Source of the DNA: Symbiodinium microadriaticum
Taxonomy: Eukaryota > Sar > Dinophyceae > Suessiales > Symbiodiniaceae
Reading direction: 5' to 3'
Length of the DNA stretch: 64,000 nt
Assembly: GCA_001939145.1 (NCBI GenBank)
Contig: LSRX01000137.1
Location: 644,351 to 708,350 of the forward strand
The notes below the pieces were generated by a model that made no database searches, had not been told where the DNA came from, and saw only the letters and a list, made by a program, of their open reading frames with translations. This document shows positions 12,501 to 22,099 of this stretch, piece after piece. Numbering within the stretch: position 1 is the stretch's first letter; each line of letters opens with the position of its first letter. Both the position numbers and the translations under genes were made by a program.

Positions 12501-12687
12501 GCATCTGGATTTTGGTGGCCTCAGCATCTCGTCCTTGTGACCCGACTTCTGTCCTGGAATCAAGTCCAGGTACGTGGACGTGAAGCGTGCTGAGCTGAAG
12601 TTTATCGAGGTCGAGCATCATCCATGCAGTGTTGATGAGAAGAAGCTGCTATCACAGATAATTTTGCCACTTCACAGGAACGCCTGA
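9517..12687 (+). CDS. Glutamine synthetase family protein (multi-exon; N-terminus not found)
   Basis: Ordered exons reproduce the catalytic part of a class I glutamine synthetase (ATP-dependent glutamate-ammonia ligase fold). 9517-9576 DVKVYMYSGALAYGA. About 9619-9711 RLVPDWST, the residue stretch before the LPW block. 9783-9936 VLPWACRP and PRSLCGRML. 10005 onward GGELEFVMA, the G-x-E-x-E-F metal site. About 10099 KDGSGEVWEP. About 10297-10369 then 10452-10545 EYGKGQLEITFAPK, the E-x-G-x-G-Q-x-E-I motif. 10644-10695 GLRATFMAKPF, the ATF-x-x-K-P motif. From 10767 GNGGHMNFSIW, the G-H-x-x-x-S-x-W motif. About 11457-11640 WAPTVANWGFDDRTACVRV and SCYMELLALEADSAS. About 11893 VLAGLVASGLDGLQQG. 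About 12330 LPTSLDEALRAFEAD. 12467-12489 and 12570-12687 RFVRW joined to YVDVKRAELKF, stop TGA at 12685. Most joins keep frame with GC or GT donors. The usual NPYL segment was not found. Substrate specificity is unproven; related enzymes ligate ammonia or amines to glutamate. Confidence 0.85.
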
Positions 12688-13695
12688 AGGGTACTTCAAG
12701 CACGGACGAGGACGGCCAACCATCCATCAGTATCGTTCTTCTAATTTGTCAAAGCTGATTGCTCCGACTCGTGCTCCACCGAACTACTACAGAAACAGAC
12801 CGCTGCTTCCGAACAGAATGTCGTAAGACACGCATGTTGCAGGACGTCAGTGCTGCTTGGCAGGCACTGTATTTCGAATTCGTTTGAGAGGCGATTTTTG
12901 TTTAGACCTTATTCATAGCCGTGCGGACTGCTTGAAGCAAGTCTTGCAGGGCCATGTTTCAACACCTTTTGCCCGGCCACCGCTGGCGCCAGCACAGGTC
13001 GGCACAGACTTAGACGCTTTGTCTGCCCTGGCAACAGCATAGGAAACAACGAAGCGAATCCGAACCTTGGGCTCTCACATCCTGAGCGCAACTGCTGTTG
13101 CCAACAAGGCAGGCGCACAGCGACTTTGTAATGTTGGGAACCGACAGAGCATCTTGCGTTCCCTGTAAAGCAATTCTTGGAACCCTGTGCCAGCAGATCA
13201 ATGATTACCAAAAGCACCAGGCTGCGACTGAATGCAAGCGCACGGGCAGAGTTTTGTTTGGCGTTTGAGGTTTTGCAGTCTTGCATCTACCGTCACTTTA
13301 CGCACAAGCCGGCGGATCGCTTCCTATCGGTCAGTTTTCACGTTGGTGCTGGATTGCTTCAAGCTGCACAGAGTAGAATGCCGAGGCACGTTTCCAGAAC
13401 CCGCTAGCTAAAGCTACAGCTACCGCGTGTAAAAGCACAACTTGCCAATAACCAGCAAGCCTTCTTTAGCAGGCAGCCCCCTCACCAGCATAGCCGTCAG
13501 GGTTAAAAGGGTCATCTAAAGTCTAAAGGATTCCTGGAGTCTGGAGGTCCCAGTCCTCAACGGACACCAACCACCCCTAAGTACTCCTCAACCCCCAGGG
13601 CACATTGCTGCACCTGTTGTAGTAAGAAGTGCTGGGCATCTCTTCGAGCACTATAGAAGAGAGTCCAATTCAAGCTGTTCTTTGCAGTAACTTCT
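12688..13695. other. No supported gene
   Basis: Intergenic stretch between the glutamine synthetase family gene and the PWP1 gene. A short coding-like piece (CQQINDYQKHQAATECKR, about 13190-13250, +) is too isolated to call. No RNA gene or repeat is evident. Confidence 0.4.
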
Positions 13696-13702
13696 TGTAG
13701 CA

Positions 13703-16505
13703 ATGGAGAAGACTGCAGTGACCTGTGTGTCCTGGTTGCCGCGTGGCAGCTGCAGCGGACGCCTCGTCGGAGCCCAGCAGGAAGAGGCCCTGGACCTTTG
13801 GAATTCATGTGGCAATTCACACTCAAATCATACCGGTCATACCTCGCATCGACGGTGTTGATGCAGCTAGTCAACGGGTGATTTGTGCATTGAGTTCCGA
13901 GCGCGCTAGGAGGATGATGATGCGATGAGGGAAGCAGCCGACGTGAACAGTGCGGTTGCTGGGGGATCCATTCCCGGCTTGGAGGCATCTGTCGCAGTCG
14001 CTGGGGGGCCTTTCTTGAACCAAAGAATCCTCAGGAGTTCGACATGGAGAACTACGACAACGACGCTGATGAAGGCGGCAAAATGCAAGCTGAGCATGTG
14101 TATTGTCTTTGAGCAGTGGCTCGTTTCATTACCATTGAGGCATGCAGTTCTTCTCTGTTCTCGATGCCGATGGCGAATTGGCACGAGAAAAGGACCCACA
14201 CATGACTGGAAATCCAGACTCAGATTCTGATTCAGAAGGCCGGGGAGGGGAACGAAAGCGCGGTCGTGCAAGCTATGAGAAGAGTGCCTTGCGCTTGACA
14301 AGTTGGCTAGGTCTAAGCAAGTCGGTATTCGCCCTACGGCTAGCCATTGGCCATTGGTCGGCATAAAGTCTAGCCGTCTAGTCGAGTCTACTCTTAGCAT
14401 CTTGCTGCATCCCTGACGGAAGCCCCAAGCTGCCTGCAAACTGGCGTGTCGTCTGCAGGTGATGTGGAGATTCGGCAGGATGACCATGTGTTCGTCGCAG
14501 CTTCTTGCGAGGCCATGCATCATGCATGCATGACACACATTAAGCGACTAGAGCGATGAGCAAGCAGACCGGAGCCCACGTGGAAGGAAGACTGCTGCAC
14601 CCTGGAGCTCTATGTCTTCGAGGAGGATGAGGTGAACATGTATGTGCACCATGAAATTGGCCTTGCAGCTTATCCGCTGTGCGTGGAGTGGATGGGACGA
14701 ACGTCCTCGAGTGACAGCGGCTGCTATGCTGCTGTGGGTTCGATTGATCACTCTATCCAGCCGCTTGGCATGATCTGAATGCCCCGAATCGTTTCCCACC
14801 TGACGTGCGGCTTCGAGATCTTCCGAATCTGAGGCTTTGGAACTTGGAAGAGATGGACCCTCTGGAACCTGCTCAAGCCAGCGGCTTACCTTCAGCCACG
14901 TGCCGCATAAAGCCGACTTCCCGCCGAGGTCCTCGGCGCCGCACGCAAGCCCGCCAAAGCCAAGGGCAAGGCAAAAAGAAAGAAGAAGTCCTTGGGGCCG
15001 AATGAGGTGAAGGCTGCCGGCTGTCGGTAGCCTGCCGCCGCCCTCTGTTGCCTGCTGACAGTTTCATTGCCAGGCACACGACGGGCCAGCGCGCTGCCTT
15101 AGCGCTAGTCACTGGTGTAGACTCCAAACACGCCCGAAGAAGGGCTCGTTTGCCGAGCGTGGTGCATGAGGTACTATGCTTGCATGCCAGTGCTTTCAAC
15201 CCCTCTGTGCCTTGGCAGCAAAAGAGGGGCGGGGGTCTGTGAAGTGATGCAATCATGACGCACACATGATATCTCTCCTAAAAGGTGCTTGCGAGTGGCT
15301 CAGCTGATGAAACACTCAAGGCCACATCAACAAGAGACACGTGTTCGAACAGTGCTTGGGACATCTCATTGCAATGTGTGCCGCAGGTGTGGGACGTCAC
15401 TGATGGTTCTTGCGCGCATACTTTCGAGCATCACTCCGACAAGGTAACAGAAGCTCCTTACGAGGGATCTGCAGGGTTCACCGTCAGTCTTTGTCGCAGG
15501 TGCAGTGCGTGAGGCCGGTGCCCTGGGTGCAGAATGTCCAGGCATTCGCATATATTCGCGTGCTAGCGCCTCGGAAGCGAAGGTGGCATCCAACCGAGCA
15601 AGCCGTGCTTCTCACAGCAGCCTTTGATCGGCAGCTGGGCCTGTTGGATGTTCGCCAACCGAAGCAGGTGCAGCGTGCAGTGACTGAAGCAGTTGAGACA
15701 CAGAGTTCGTCCGGATGGCTCTTTCTTTTGTTGCAGGCTGCCCTGGCTTCGCTGTCGGGAGAAGCGGAGTGCGCCATTTGGAGCCGGCCCTCGCCTCGGG
15801 CGACTCGGCAAAAAAGACCTCAGATCCGCGTCGAAGACCCCCGAGGCACCAGCCTTTCCAGTGTCTCGCGAGCACAGACAGCGGAGGCGGTCTGGTTGTT
15901 TAAAATAGTTCGGGTTTTGGGTCGGATGTCTGGGGTCACATTTCTTTGGCCCCTGAGGAGTTTGCTGCTACGATGTGCGGAAGATCGCCTCCAAGGCGCA
16001 CTAAAACTCTGCGTCGGTGGTGCTTGTGACCTTGAATCGTGTCAGGCCAAGGACCAGGTGCTGTGGACTTTGATGGCGCATGACGTGGCTTGCACGAGCA
16101 TCCAGGACCCACAGCTTTACGCACGAGCGAGCCAGAATCAGGAACTAAGTTCGGGACATTTTCCGGAAATTTTGCCTGCCACGCCTTCTGATGAGATGGC
16201 TGATTCAGATATCTTCATAACTTCGTAACGCCTCGTAGGCCTCACACTGGTACCAGGATGCACCCGCGCCGGGCCTCCTGGTCACCGCGGGCCTGGACGG
16301 CCATGCCAAGGCGCGGAAGGGAATGAACATGAAGTGACCATTGAAACGATGGATTCGGATTGGCTGCTCTTGAGCATCTCCCTTTGTGGTCGTGCGCAAG
16401 ATGGGGCTTAGAGCTCTGTCAGCTTTGCTGAGACATCTCAGGTGTGGAACATCGCAGGCTCTGGCCCACAAATGGTCCTGAGCAAGAACTTGCACGCGGG
16501 CCCGC
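13703..16505 (+). CDS. PWP1-like WD40 ribosome-biogenesis protein (multi-exon; C-terminus not found)
   Basis: PWP1 is a nucleolar beta-propeller protein linked to rRNA transcription and pre-ribosome assembly. The start is ATG 13703 (MEKTAVTCVSWLPRG), matching the PWP1 N-terminus. Further exons in order: from 13910 EDDDAMREAADVN; EFDMENYDND near 14031; FFSVLDADGELA then an acidic DSDSDSE run near 14150; DVEIRQDDHVFVAA near 14457; about 14580-14770 CTLELYVFEEDEVN and YVHHEIGL, the L-E-V-Y-V-Y and Y-V-H-H-D-I hallmark of the family; LWNLEEMDPLEP near 14834; a basic KPAKAKGKAKRKKK insert near 14938; 15285-15320 VLASGSADETLK; 15387-15443 VWDVTDGSCAHTFEHH; from 15583 WHPTEQAVLLTAAFD; 15737 SGEAECAIW; 16257-16310 PGLLVTAGLDGHAK; 16442-16505 VWNIAGSGPQMVL. 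Donors at 15321 and 16311 are GC, and at 15444 GT. The last propeller blade and the stop were not located downstream. Confidence 0.87.
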
Positions 16506-16611
16506 TCGAGCCTCAGAGGCTTAGAGGCGAAACGGTTGCAGCACCTGCAGCATGGTGCAGTGCTACAGAAAATTGTCGGCATTGTCGCACAACAGCAGAC
16601 TGCCTGTGCGC

Positions 16612-16700
16612 TTCTGGTGGTGGCGGTGGTGGGGGTGCCCTCGTTTCCGGCCGTCGCTGCCGGGACTGCCAGCTGCTGGTGCTGGTACTGGTGCTTTTGC
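16612..16700. repeat. TGG/CTG-rich low-complexity tract
   Basis: Imperfect GGTGGTGGCGGTGG-type and TGGTGCTGGTACTGGTGC-type runs. It follows the last recognised PWP1 exon and may be intronic. Gly-, Val- or Leu-rich translations here are repeat artefacts. Confidence 0.7.
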
Positions 16701-17079
16701 TTGTGTGTTGCTGCTTCTTTGCGCTGACTCTTGCGCTTGTTCAGTCTTCTTCACGATATAACTGGCTTGCCAGTTACGATTAGTTGAAGTGTTCTTCTCG
16801 GCTTTGTGGTAGTCACGACCTCCGCGGAGCTTGCTGGAGTTGTCGTTTGCCACTTCACTGTAGTAGACCACCAGGTGAATGGTAGCGGCAGTTGTTTCGG
16901 TTGTTCCCGTGCCCGTCGTCATCTTCGTCATCGTCGTCAGGATCGTTATGGTCGCAATCGGCCAGGGCTAGCAGAAAGCGCTGCTGTCTTGAGATCTGCA
17001 CCGAGGATATTCACATGCCAGAGCAATGCGGACATGCCTGGCCTCATGTGCCTAGCTTAATGTCAGAGACGTGCGCAGG

Positions 17080-18330
17080 CTGGTAGTTGTTCCATTTCCC
17101 GACAATGAAAAACTTCCAGTCAAAGGTGTTTCGGTGGGAAATGCCCAGTGATGTGGGATTTATCCAGCGAGCAGATCCTCCTCGATGTGTGAGAATCTCA
17201 ACAGCGTTCGCGTGTTGCCTTCGATTGGTGCCACCTTGCAATCGGAAGCTCAGGTTCAAGTTGGAGTCCAAATAAGAGGGCGCATCGTCGATCTGATTGC
17301 CCATTCCATCTGAGTCCTCTGTATGTCTGTAGGTATCTGTAGGAAGACAGTCTCCGAAAAGCAAACGTACATGCAACAGAGATCCCACTTGGCAAGAACA
17401 GCAGATAAAGCATAATTAGCAATGTGCCGTGCTCGTCCAAGACAGCACTGCAGCAGCGGTTAAAGCCCTGCCTCTTTGGCGACAGGGCATTCCACGAATG
17501 CCCTGAACCGATCTTTGTGAGAGCACTCGCTCAGCCTCTCATCGTCTCTGTGCAGCTTGAAGTCCAGCCAGCGTCCAAAAGCAAGGAATCACCTGTCCAC
17601 CTTGTGGATGGCGTTCGCATGTTGAAATTCAAGCGAAGTTGGAAGCCACTGCCGTTGAGCACCAGACACTTCTTCCGCGCAGGGCGTGTTTTGCTTCAAG
17701 GGTTCTTCTTGGGTTCCGGTGTGTGGCATATGTGCAGCAGTGCGTTGGGCAGAAGCAGACCACGTCGGTAGGATAGTTGTACCGCATGCAACGAAAGGTT
17801 GCAGTTAGTAGTTGAGCTAAGCTTAGCAAGCCTGCTGTAGGCTGGCGGGGCAGTCCAACAAAAAGCTGCACATGTAACTTGCTAAAACGAATGGTGGAAT
17901 CTTCAGGGAAAGTTGTACCTCTTGTCGTATGCTTCGGAATGGTCATTCGATCCATGTTGAAACATGCAATCCACTGTGCCTACAATGGGCAAGCCTTCTG
18001 CCAATTGTAAGACATCATGAGGTGATCCCTGTCGTTCGGTGATCGTTTGTTAGCTTTTATTGCTGTGCTCGGCTCAAGTAGCCAGTTTTCCCCTGCAATA
18101 GAAGTTGATCCCCTGTGGTGGCGCAGGACTCGGCCGGTCGAAATGGTGTCTTCGTGCACAAGTATGTCGTAGTTTTGACTCCCATGACAACACCATGCGT
18201 GTCGTCAAAGAGTCTTAAATCCGCGATGTGCAGGACACTTCTTGACTTCCTGCGTCTCATAAAAATAAAAAGATTTGAATACCGGAACGTGCCACCAAAC
18301 CCTGAATACCAAGCTCTAAGCAGCAAAGCA
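17080..18330 (-). CDS. Possible minus-strand multi-exon gene, unassigned
   Basis: Four minus-strand stretches read better as protein than the + strand: 18300-18085 (FGGTFRYSNLFIFMRRRKS, then VLHIADLRLFDDTHGVV), about 18030-17905 (DRDHLMMSYNWQ followed by GLPIVGTVDCMFQHGSND), about 17590-17480 (WLDFKLHRDDERLSECSHK) and 17330-17080 (LNLSFRLQGGTNRRQ, then FDWKFFIVGKWNNY). The phrase LRLFDD and the WLDF motif loosely recall discoidin-like (F5/8 type C-like) domains, but that is only a guess. If real it would be one of the few minus-strand genes here. A + strand reading of the 18.1-18.4 kb piece is also open, so strand itself is uncertain. Confidence 0.28.
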
Positions 18331-18543
18331 GGGGCCCTTTTGACTTCTCATTTTTGTAAAGTTCCTATCCCGTTATCGAGAAGTGCAACGAGCCAGGAGG
18401 CCATGCTCGGAGGCGAGGCGCCTCGCACCTGACCCAGTCGTTTCTGCTTCACCTGCTCGGCTCTAGGCCTGCGCATGGGAAGGTAAAAAGCTCAGTAGAT
18501 ACGAGCTTCCAACGATTTAGTTGCAAGCAGTCGAACCGGATTT

Positions 18544-18800
18544 CATGAATACATGCATGCGTGCGTACATACAAGCACACTCACACACATTCATCCATGC
18601 ATACCTGCACATACTACATTTTCACACATACATGCGTATGTGCATACATGCATATGTACATACGTGCGCACGTACACAGGTACATACGTACGTACGTACG
18701 TATACACGGACGTGCGTGCACACATACATTCGCACTATTATCTGCTCCTTTTCTCTCGGATATAAATATAAATATATATATATATACATACGTACAGACA
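18544..18800. repeat. Large tetranucleotide microsatellite (TACA/CATA/ACGT family)
   Basis: About 250 bases of imperfect tetramers (CATACATGCATG, ACATACATGCG and similar), including a self-complementary ACGTACGTACGTACGTA stretch near 18684-18701 and an (AT)n stretch near 18773-18785. Such tracts can form hairpins or Z-type DNA. Tyr/Thr/His-rich apparent proteins on both strands derive from it. Confidence 0.9.
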
Positions 18801-18910
18801 TGTACAGCAATGTACAGTCTTATAGGTGGATGTATGTGCATAGGTACAGATTATCCACCAGTTGCAAGGTGTGCACGAACATGTTGACGCGTCCCGTACA
18901 AGGTCCCAGT

Positions 18911-19003
18911 CATGGCCGTCGCAGAGCAGGCCAGCGCAGTCAAAGCGACTGCAGACAACTGTGTATGCGACGAAGTTGTCGTTGTCTCCGAGATTCAGGT
19001 CTG
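18911..19003 (+). CDS. Hypothetical exon
   Basis: A + frame encodes MAVAEQASAVKATADN then CDEVVVVSEIQ and ends at CAG followed by GTCTGC, a plausible GT donor. The amino-acid mix is protein-like. Another possible exon, RHAKRVIGAMFSGIVGNES, lies at about 19725-19785. Whether either is an N-terminal exon of the kinase gene starting its conserved domain at 20.5 kb is unknown. Confidence 0.3.
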
Positions 19004-20510
19004 CTGACAGTGGCTGCTGCCGTTGTGATGCTTGCTCAGTGTGTAAAACATGCCACGGCCCCAGTAGACGCTTTAACACCTCGGTATTGCCGTTTGGAGC
19101 GGCAACTTTTCTGGCTTTGCCGTGACTCAGGTAGAAACCTTCATGATGCCTGCCCCTGTTGGGTCCTGAGTGGATTTGCCGGAGAGTTTCCACGTAGCGG
19201 TGGAGCAGTCGGTAAAGTTTCTGCACAGGCCAAGTCAGTGCCGCCGCGTGCGCATTCGATGTCTCCAGCTGCTGCGTACAGCGCAGGCCCCTTGCCTGTC
19301 TTGATTGAGTGTTTTGGAATGCTGTTGGAGATCCACGAAGCGTGGCAGAGCGCACTGAGTGTTTGGTGTCAAGCTGGCATGCTGAGGACAGTCGTTGCTG
19401 GTCGGGCAGTGGGAAACTCGTACGCCCGCACGTGCCTCTGCAATTGGGAAGCTGCATGGCTTCAGCATAGGTTGACAAGTTATTGTATATGTTATTGACA
19501 CAGTCAGTGTGGGTATGCTGCCTGACACGCGAGCACAATGTGGAGAGTGGAGGGTTCGCTGCGTCACTTAACAGGCTCGCCCAGCACACACGGCTCGAGA
19601 GGCGACGGGGCTCTTGAATCGAGAAGGAGAGTTTTCACTGCCACCCGGACAGGCGGGCACCGTGCTGAAGGTGATGCTCGGAGTTCCCAGCGCGTTAATG
19701 CTGCACTCGGCTCAGTCAGATCTCCGACCGACATGCAAAGAGGGTCATCGGCGCCATGTTCAGCGGGATAGTCGGCAATGAATCTGATTCTTGATTGCAT
19801 CCGGACTGTGCCGTCTACAACAGTTAGCTTCTTCAGGTTCAGCACGTTCATGGTGCTGCGTGGCTACAAGCAAGAGGTCGGAAACGGTCCGCCGCCTATT
19901 TTTGTCGGTTCAATGTCTGCATCTCGAGAGCATCGACTGGGGAGGTGACGAGATGCAGGAGAGATGGGCAAGCTTCGCGAAGAGGCACAACAAACCTCTC
20001 TATCCCGGACCCGGAATCTGGGCCTCATTGCCATGGGAGGCCGAATGCTCGCTTCATGTCCCTCATGGCTGGGGCTGCCCGGGTGGGCCTCATCGCCTTG
20101 CGCGCGAAGTTCACGCGTGTCGGCTCCCTAGAGTACTCGACAGCTACGTATTTCAATCAAGCATCGGCTGGGAGATAGGCAAAGTTCGGAGATTCTTTGA
20201 GATGCATGGACTGTTCACAGGACGAAGCAAAGAAGCCTCCACCTAAGGACGCCTTGCGACTTGCATACTCAAGACATTAGCTGAAACATAACATCTTGCG
20301 CTTTGATGAGGTCTGCCATCCACACCAAAGCCGGCAAGAGAGCTGTGACAGTGCTGCTGCCATGCTTAACCGTTTGGTTCAGAGCTTTCGGAGCACACAG
20401 TTGCAAAAAACCAGATGGGTTGCCGGAATCCCGTGAGAAGATGGCCCCCATGTTATGGCCCGTTTAGGCTCTTTGTGAGATCGCCCCATGTCGCGTCGGC
20501 TCTCGGCAGG

Positions 20511-20575
20511 AACTCGTGAGACTTGGGCCTACCTACGTGAAGCTGGGGCAGATCCTCTCCTGCCGTGAGGATTGG
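20511..20575 (+). CDS. ABC1/UbiB-family kinase, KxGQ exon
   Basis: After CTCGGCAG the + frame reads ELVRLGPTYVKLGQILSCRED, the conserved start of an ABC1 (ADCK/UbiB, ABC1K) domain: L-G-P-T-x-x-K-x-G-Q-x-x-S. The KxGQ motif blocks the usual substrate site in these atypical kinases. The next expected block (x-x-L-x-P-x-Y-x-x-E-L) is not adjacent; a matching exon is found at about 41771, 21 kb downstream on the same strand. Either this is one gene with a very long intron, or this exon belongs to a separate, truncated copy or a misassembled piece. Five to seven residues between the two blocks are unaccounted for. Confidence 0.7.
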
Positions 20576-20999
20576 GTCGTCCTCCATAGACATTGCCTTT
20601 TGTTCTCTCGTGCCTGGCAGGACCTTGTGCGCAAGGAGTGCGACCGATCTAGTAGTTTCGCAGATCATTGCATCATTGCGCAGTCAACCGCGACTGTTTT
20701 CACGAATTCCTGGCTGAAGCAGACTGTGCTGGCATGATTGCGTGCATCATCTCATGCGGCCATCCACAAACAGAGATGAACCATTCGCCAAGCTGCAAGC
20801 TTAGCTTCTTGGCAGCGAGTATGAGCACACAGCACAGAGGGGAATTGCCTCGGAAGCTGACGAAGATAGGGGTAGTGGCGTGGGCCCAGCTGCGCAGCTG
20901 GGAGTCGATGAGCCCAAGCTCTGAATGTGAGACGCCACGGAACCTGAGGAGACGCGATTCGTGGCTTTGTGACCGCTTTTCGTGAGAAGCTCCTGCTTG

Positions 21000-21775
21000 C
21001 GAGCAGGCTGCGGCTTGAGGCTGCGCTGCAAGTCCTCGCCAATGGCAGGTGTGGGCCCAGCCGGGTTTTGTGGCTTTGGAGCCTCGATTCCTCGCTTGCT
21101 AGGGCCCGTGCGGCTTACGGCCAAGAGGGGCTCAGAGCGCTGCAGCAGTCTCTGAAGGTTGGAGCAGAGAGAGGGTTCAGAGGAGTGGGAGGTGGGCCGT
21201 GGCCGTTTCCTCCCAGGAGGCGGAGCAGCGCCTGGCCCTGGACTTGCGCGAGGTGCAGGCGGCACCGAACGTTCGCCGAACGTTTCCGGGATTTCGAGTC
21301 TTCCAAAACGGAAGTGTGCGGGATTCATCTTCTTTTTTTGGAAGGAGAGCACCGTGGAGCATGCGGCGATGTATGCTAAGAATCCGGAGGCACACACTTC
21401 TGTACAGCACCAATCGGCAGCTTCCTCCTGTGGCCTGTGAGGTTCTGGGAGGCATGCTCTACCTCGTGTTTTGCCTGGATTTGGTTCACCAGTGGGTGCA
21501 AAGCAGAGATGACCAGATCAAGGCCGGGATTCGCTCTCTTCAAAGCTTTCAAATCTCAGCGACTGCAGGAGATGGAGCAGAACTTGCATAAGGCTCAGCA
21601 GAGCATGGTGCAGTGCGAGGCTCAGGCAACTGCCGAAACTTCAGTGCAGCCCATCAGAATACACTGTCTCCAGGTGCACCAGCCTTATGGACCAGTTGAG
21701 CCTGGACGTGAGAGGCTGCAAGGAGAGCCTCGCTGTCAAAGACTCAGAAATCCTCAGAGGATTTGAGCCTCCTAA
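21000..21775 (+). CDS. Hypothetical coiled-coil protein exons
   Basis: Several + strand pieces have heptad-like helical composition: LRLEAALQVLANG near 21015, EAEQRLALDLREVQAA near 21220, about 21530-21640 FALFKAFKSQRLQEMEQ then LHKAQQSMVQCEAQA, and about 21680-21765 LMDQLSLDVRGCKES then LAVKDSEILRG. They fit one coiled-coil protein split by introns. No family is recognisable. A 198-codon minus frame over 20801-21397 overlaps but is Ser/Pro-rich and looks like a shadow. Confidence 0.4.
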
Positions 21776-22099
21776 GAGTTACCAGGGGCCTCTAGCAGAG
21801 CGCCAGACTTCTTCAGTGTGTCGCTTGCGTATCTGCTTGGTCCTGAGTTTCTCTGCAGCCACGGGCTCGGGCCAAGCATGCAAAGCGTTGCAGCTGGCTC
21901 CCAGTCCCAGGTTACCGTAGTTTGTCCTGGAACTCATGAGCCAACGATCCTGGTAGTCTAATCTTCCCTGCCGTGCGGCACGGCTGCAGACAAATAGCCC
22001 ACCTCGCAGCAATTCAGCAGACACCGCGACTACAACCGACGATGCGCAGACCACACCCAAAAACCCAATTGCCAACAGACATCAGTCTCCAAGTTCTGA

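Noticed and set aside
18521..19498. 325-codon + strand open frame
   Set aside because: Its first third is a translation of the tetranucleotide microsatellite and the rest has no motif; a better exon (18911-19003) lies in another frame.
20801..21397. 198-codon minus-strand open frame
   Set aside because: Ser/Pro/Arg composition typical of an antisense shadow in GC-rich DNA; the + strand shows coiled-coil pieces here.
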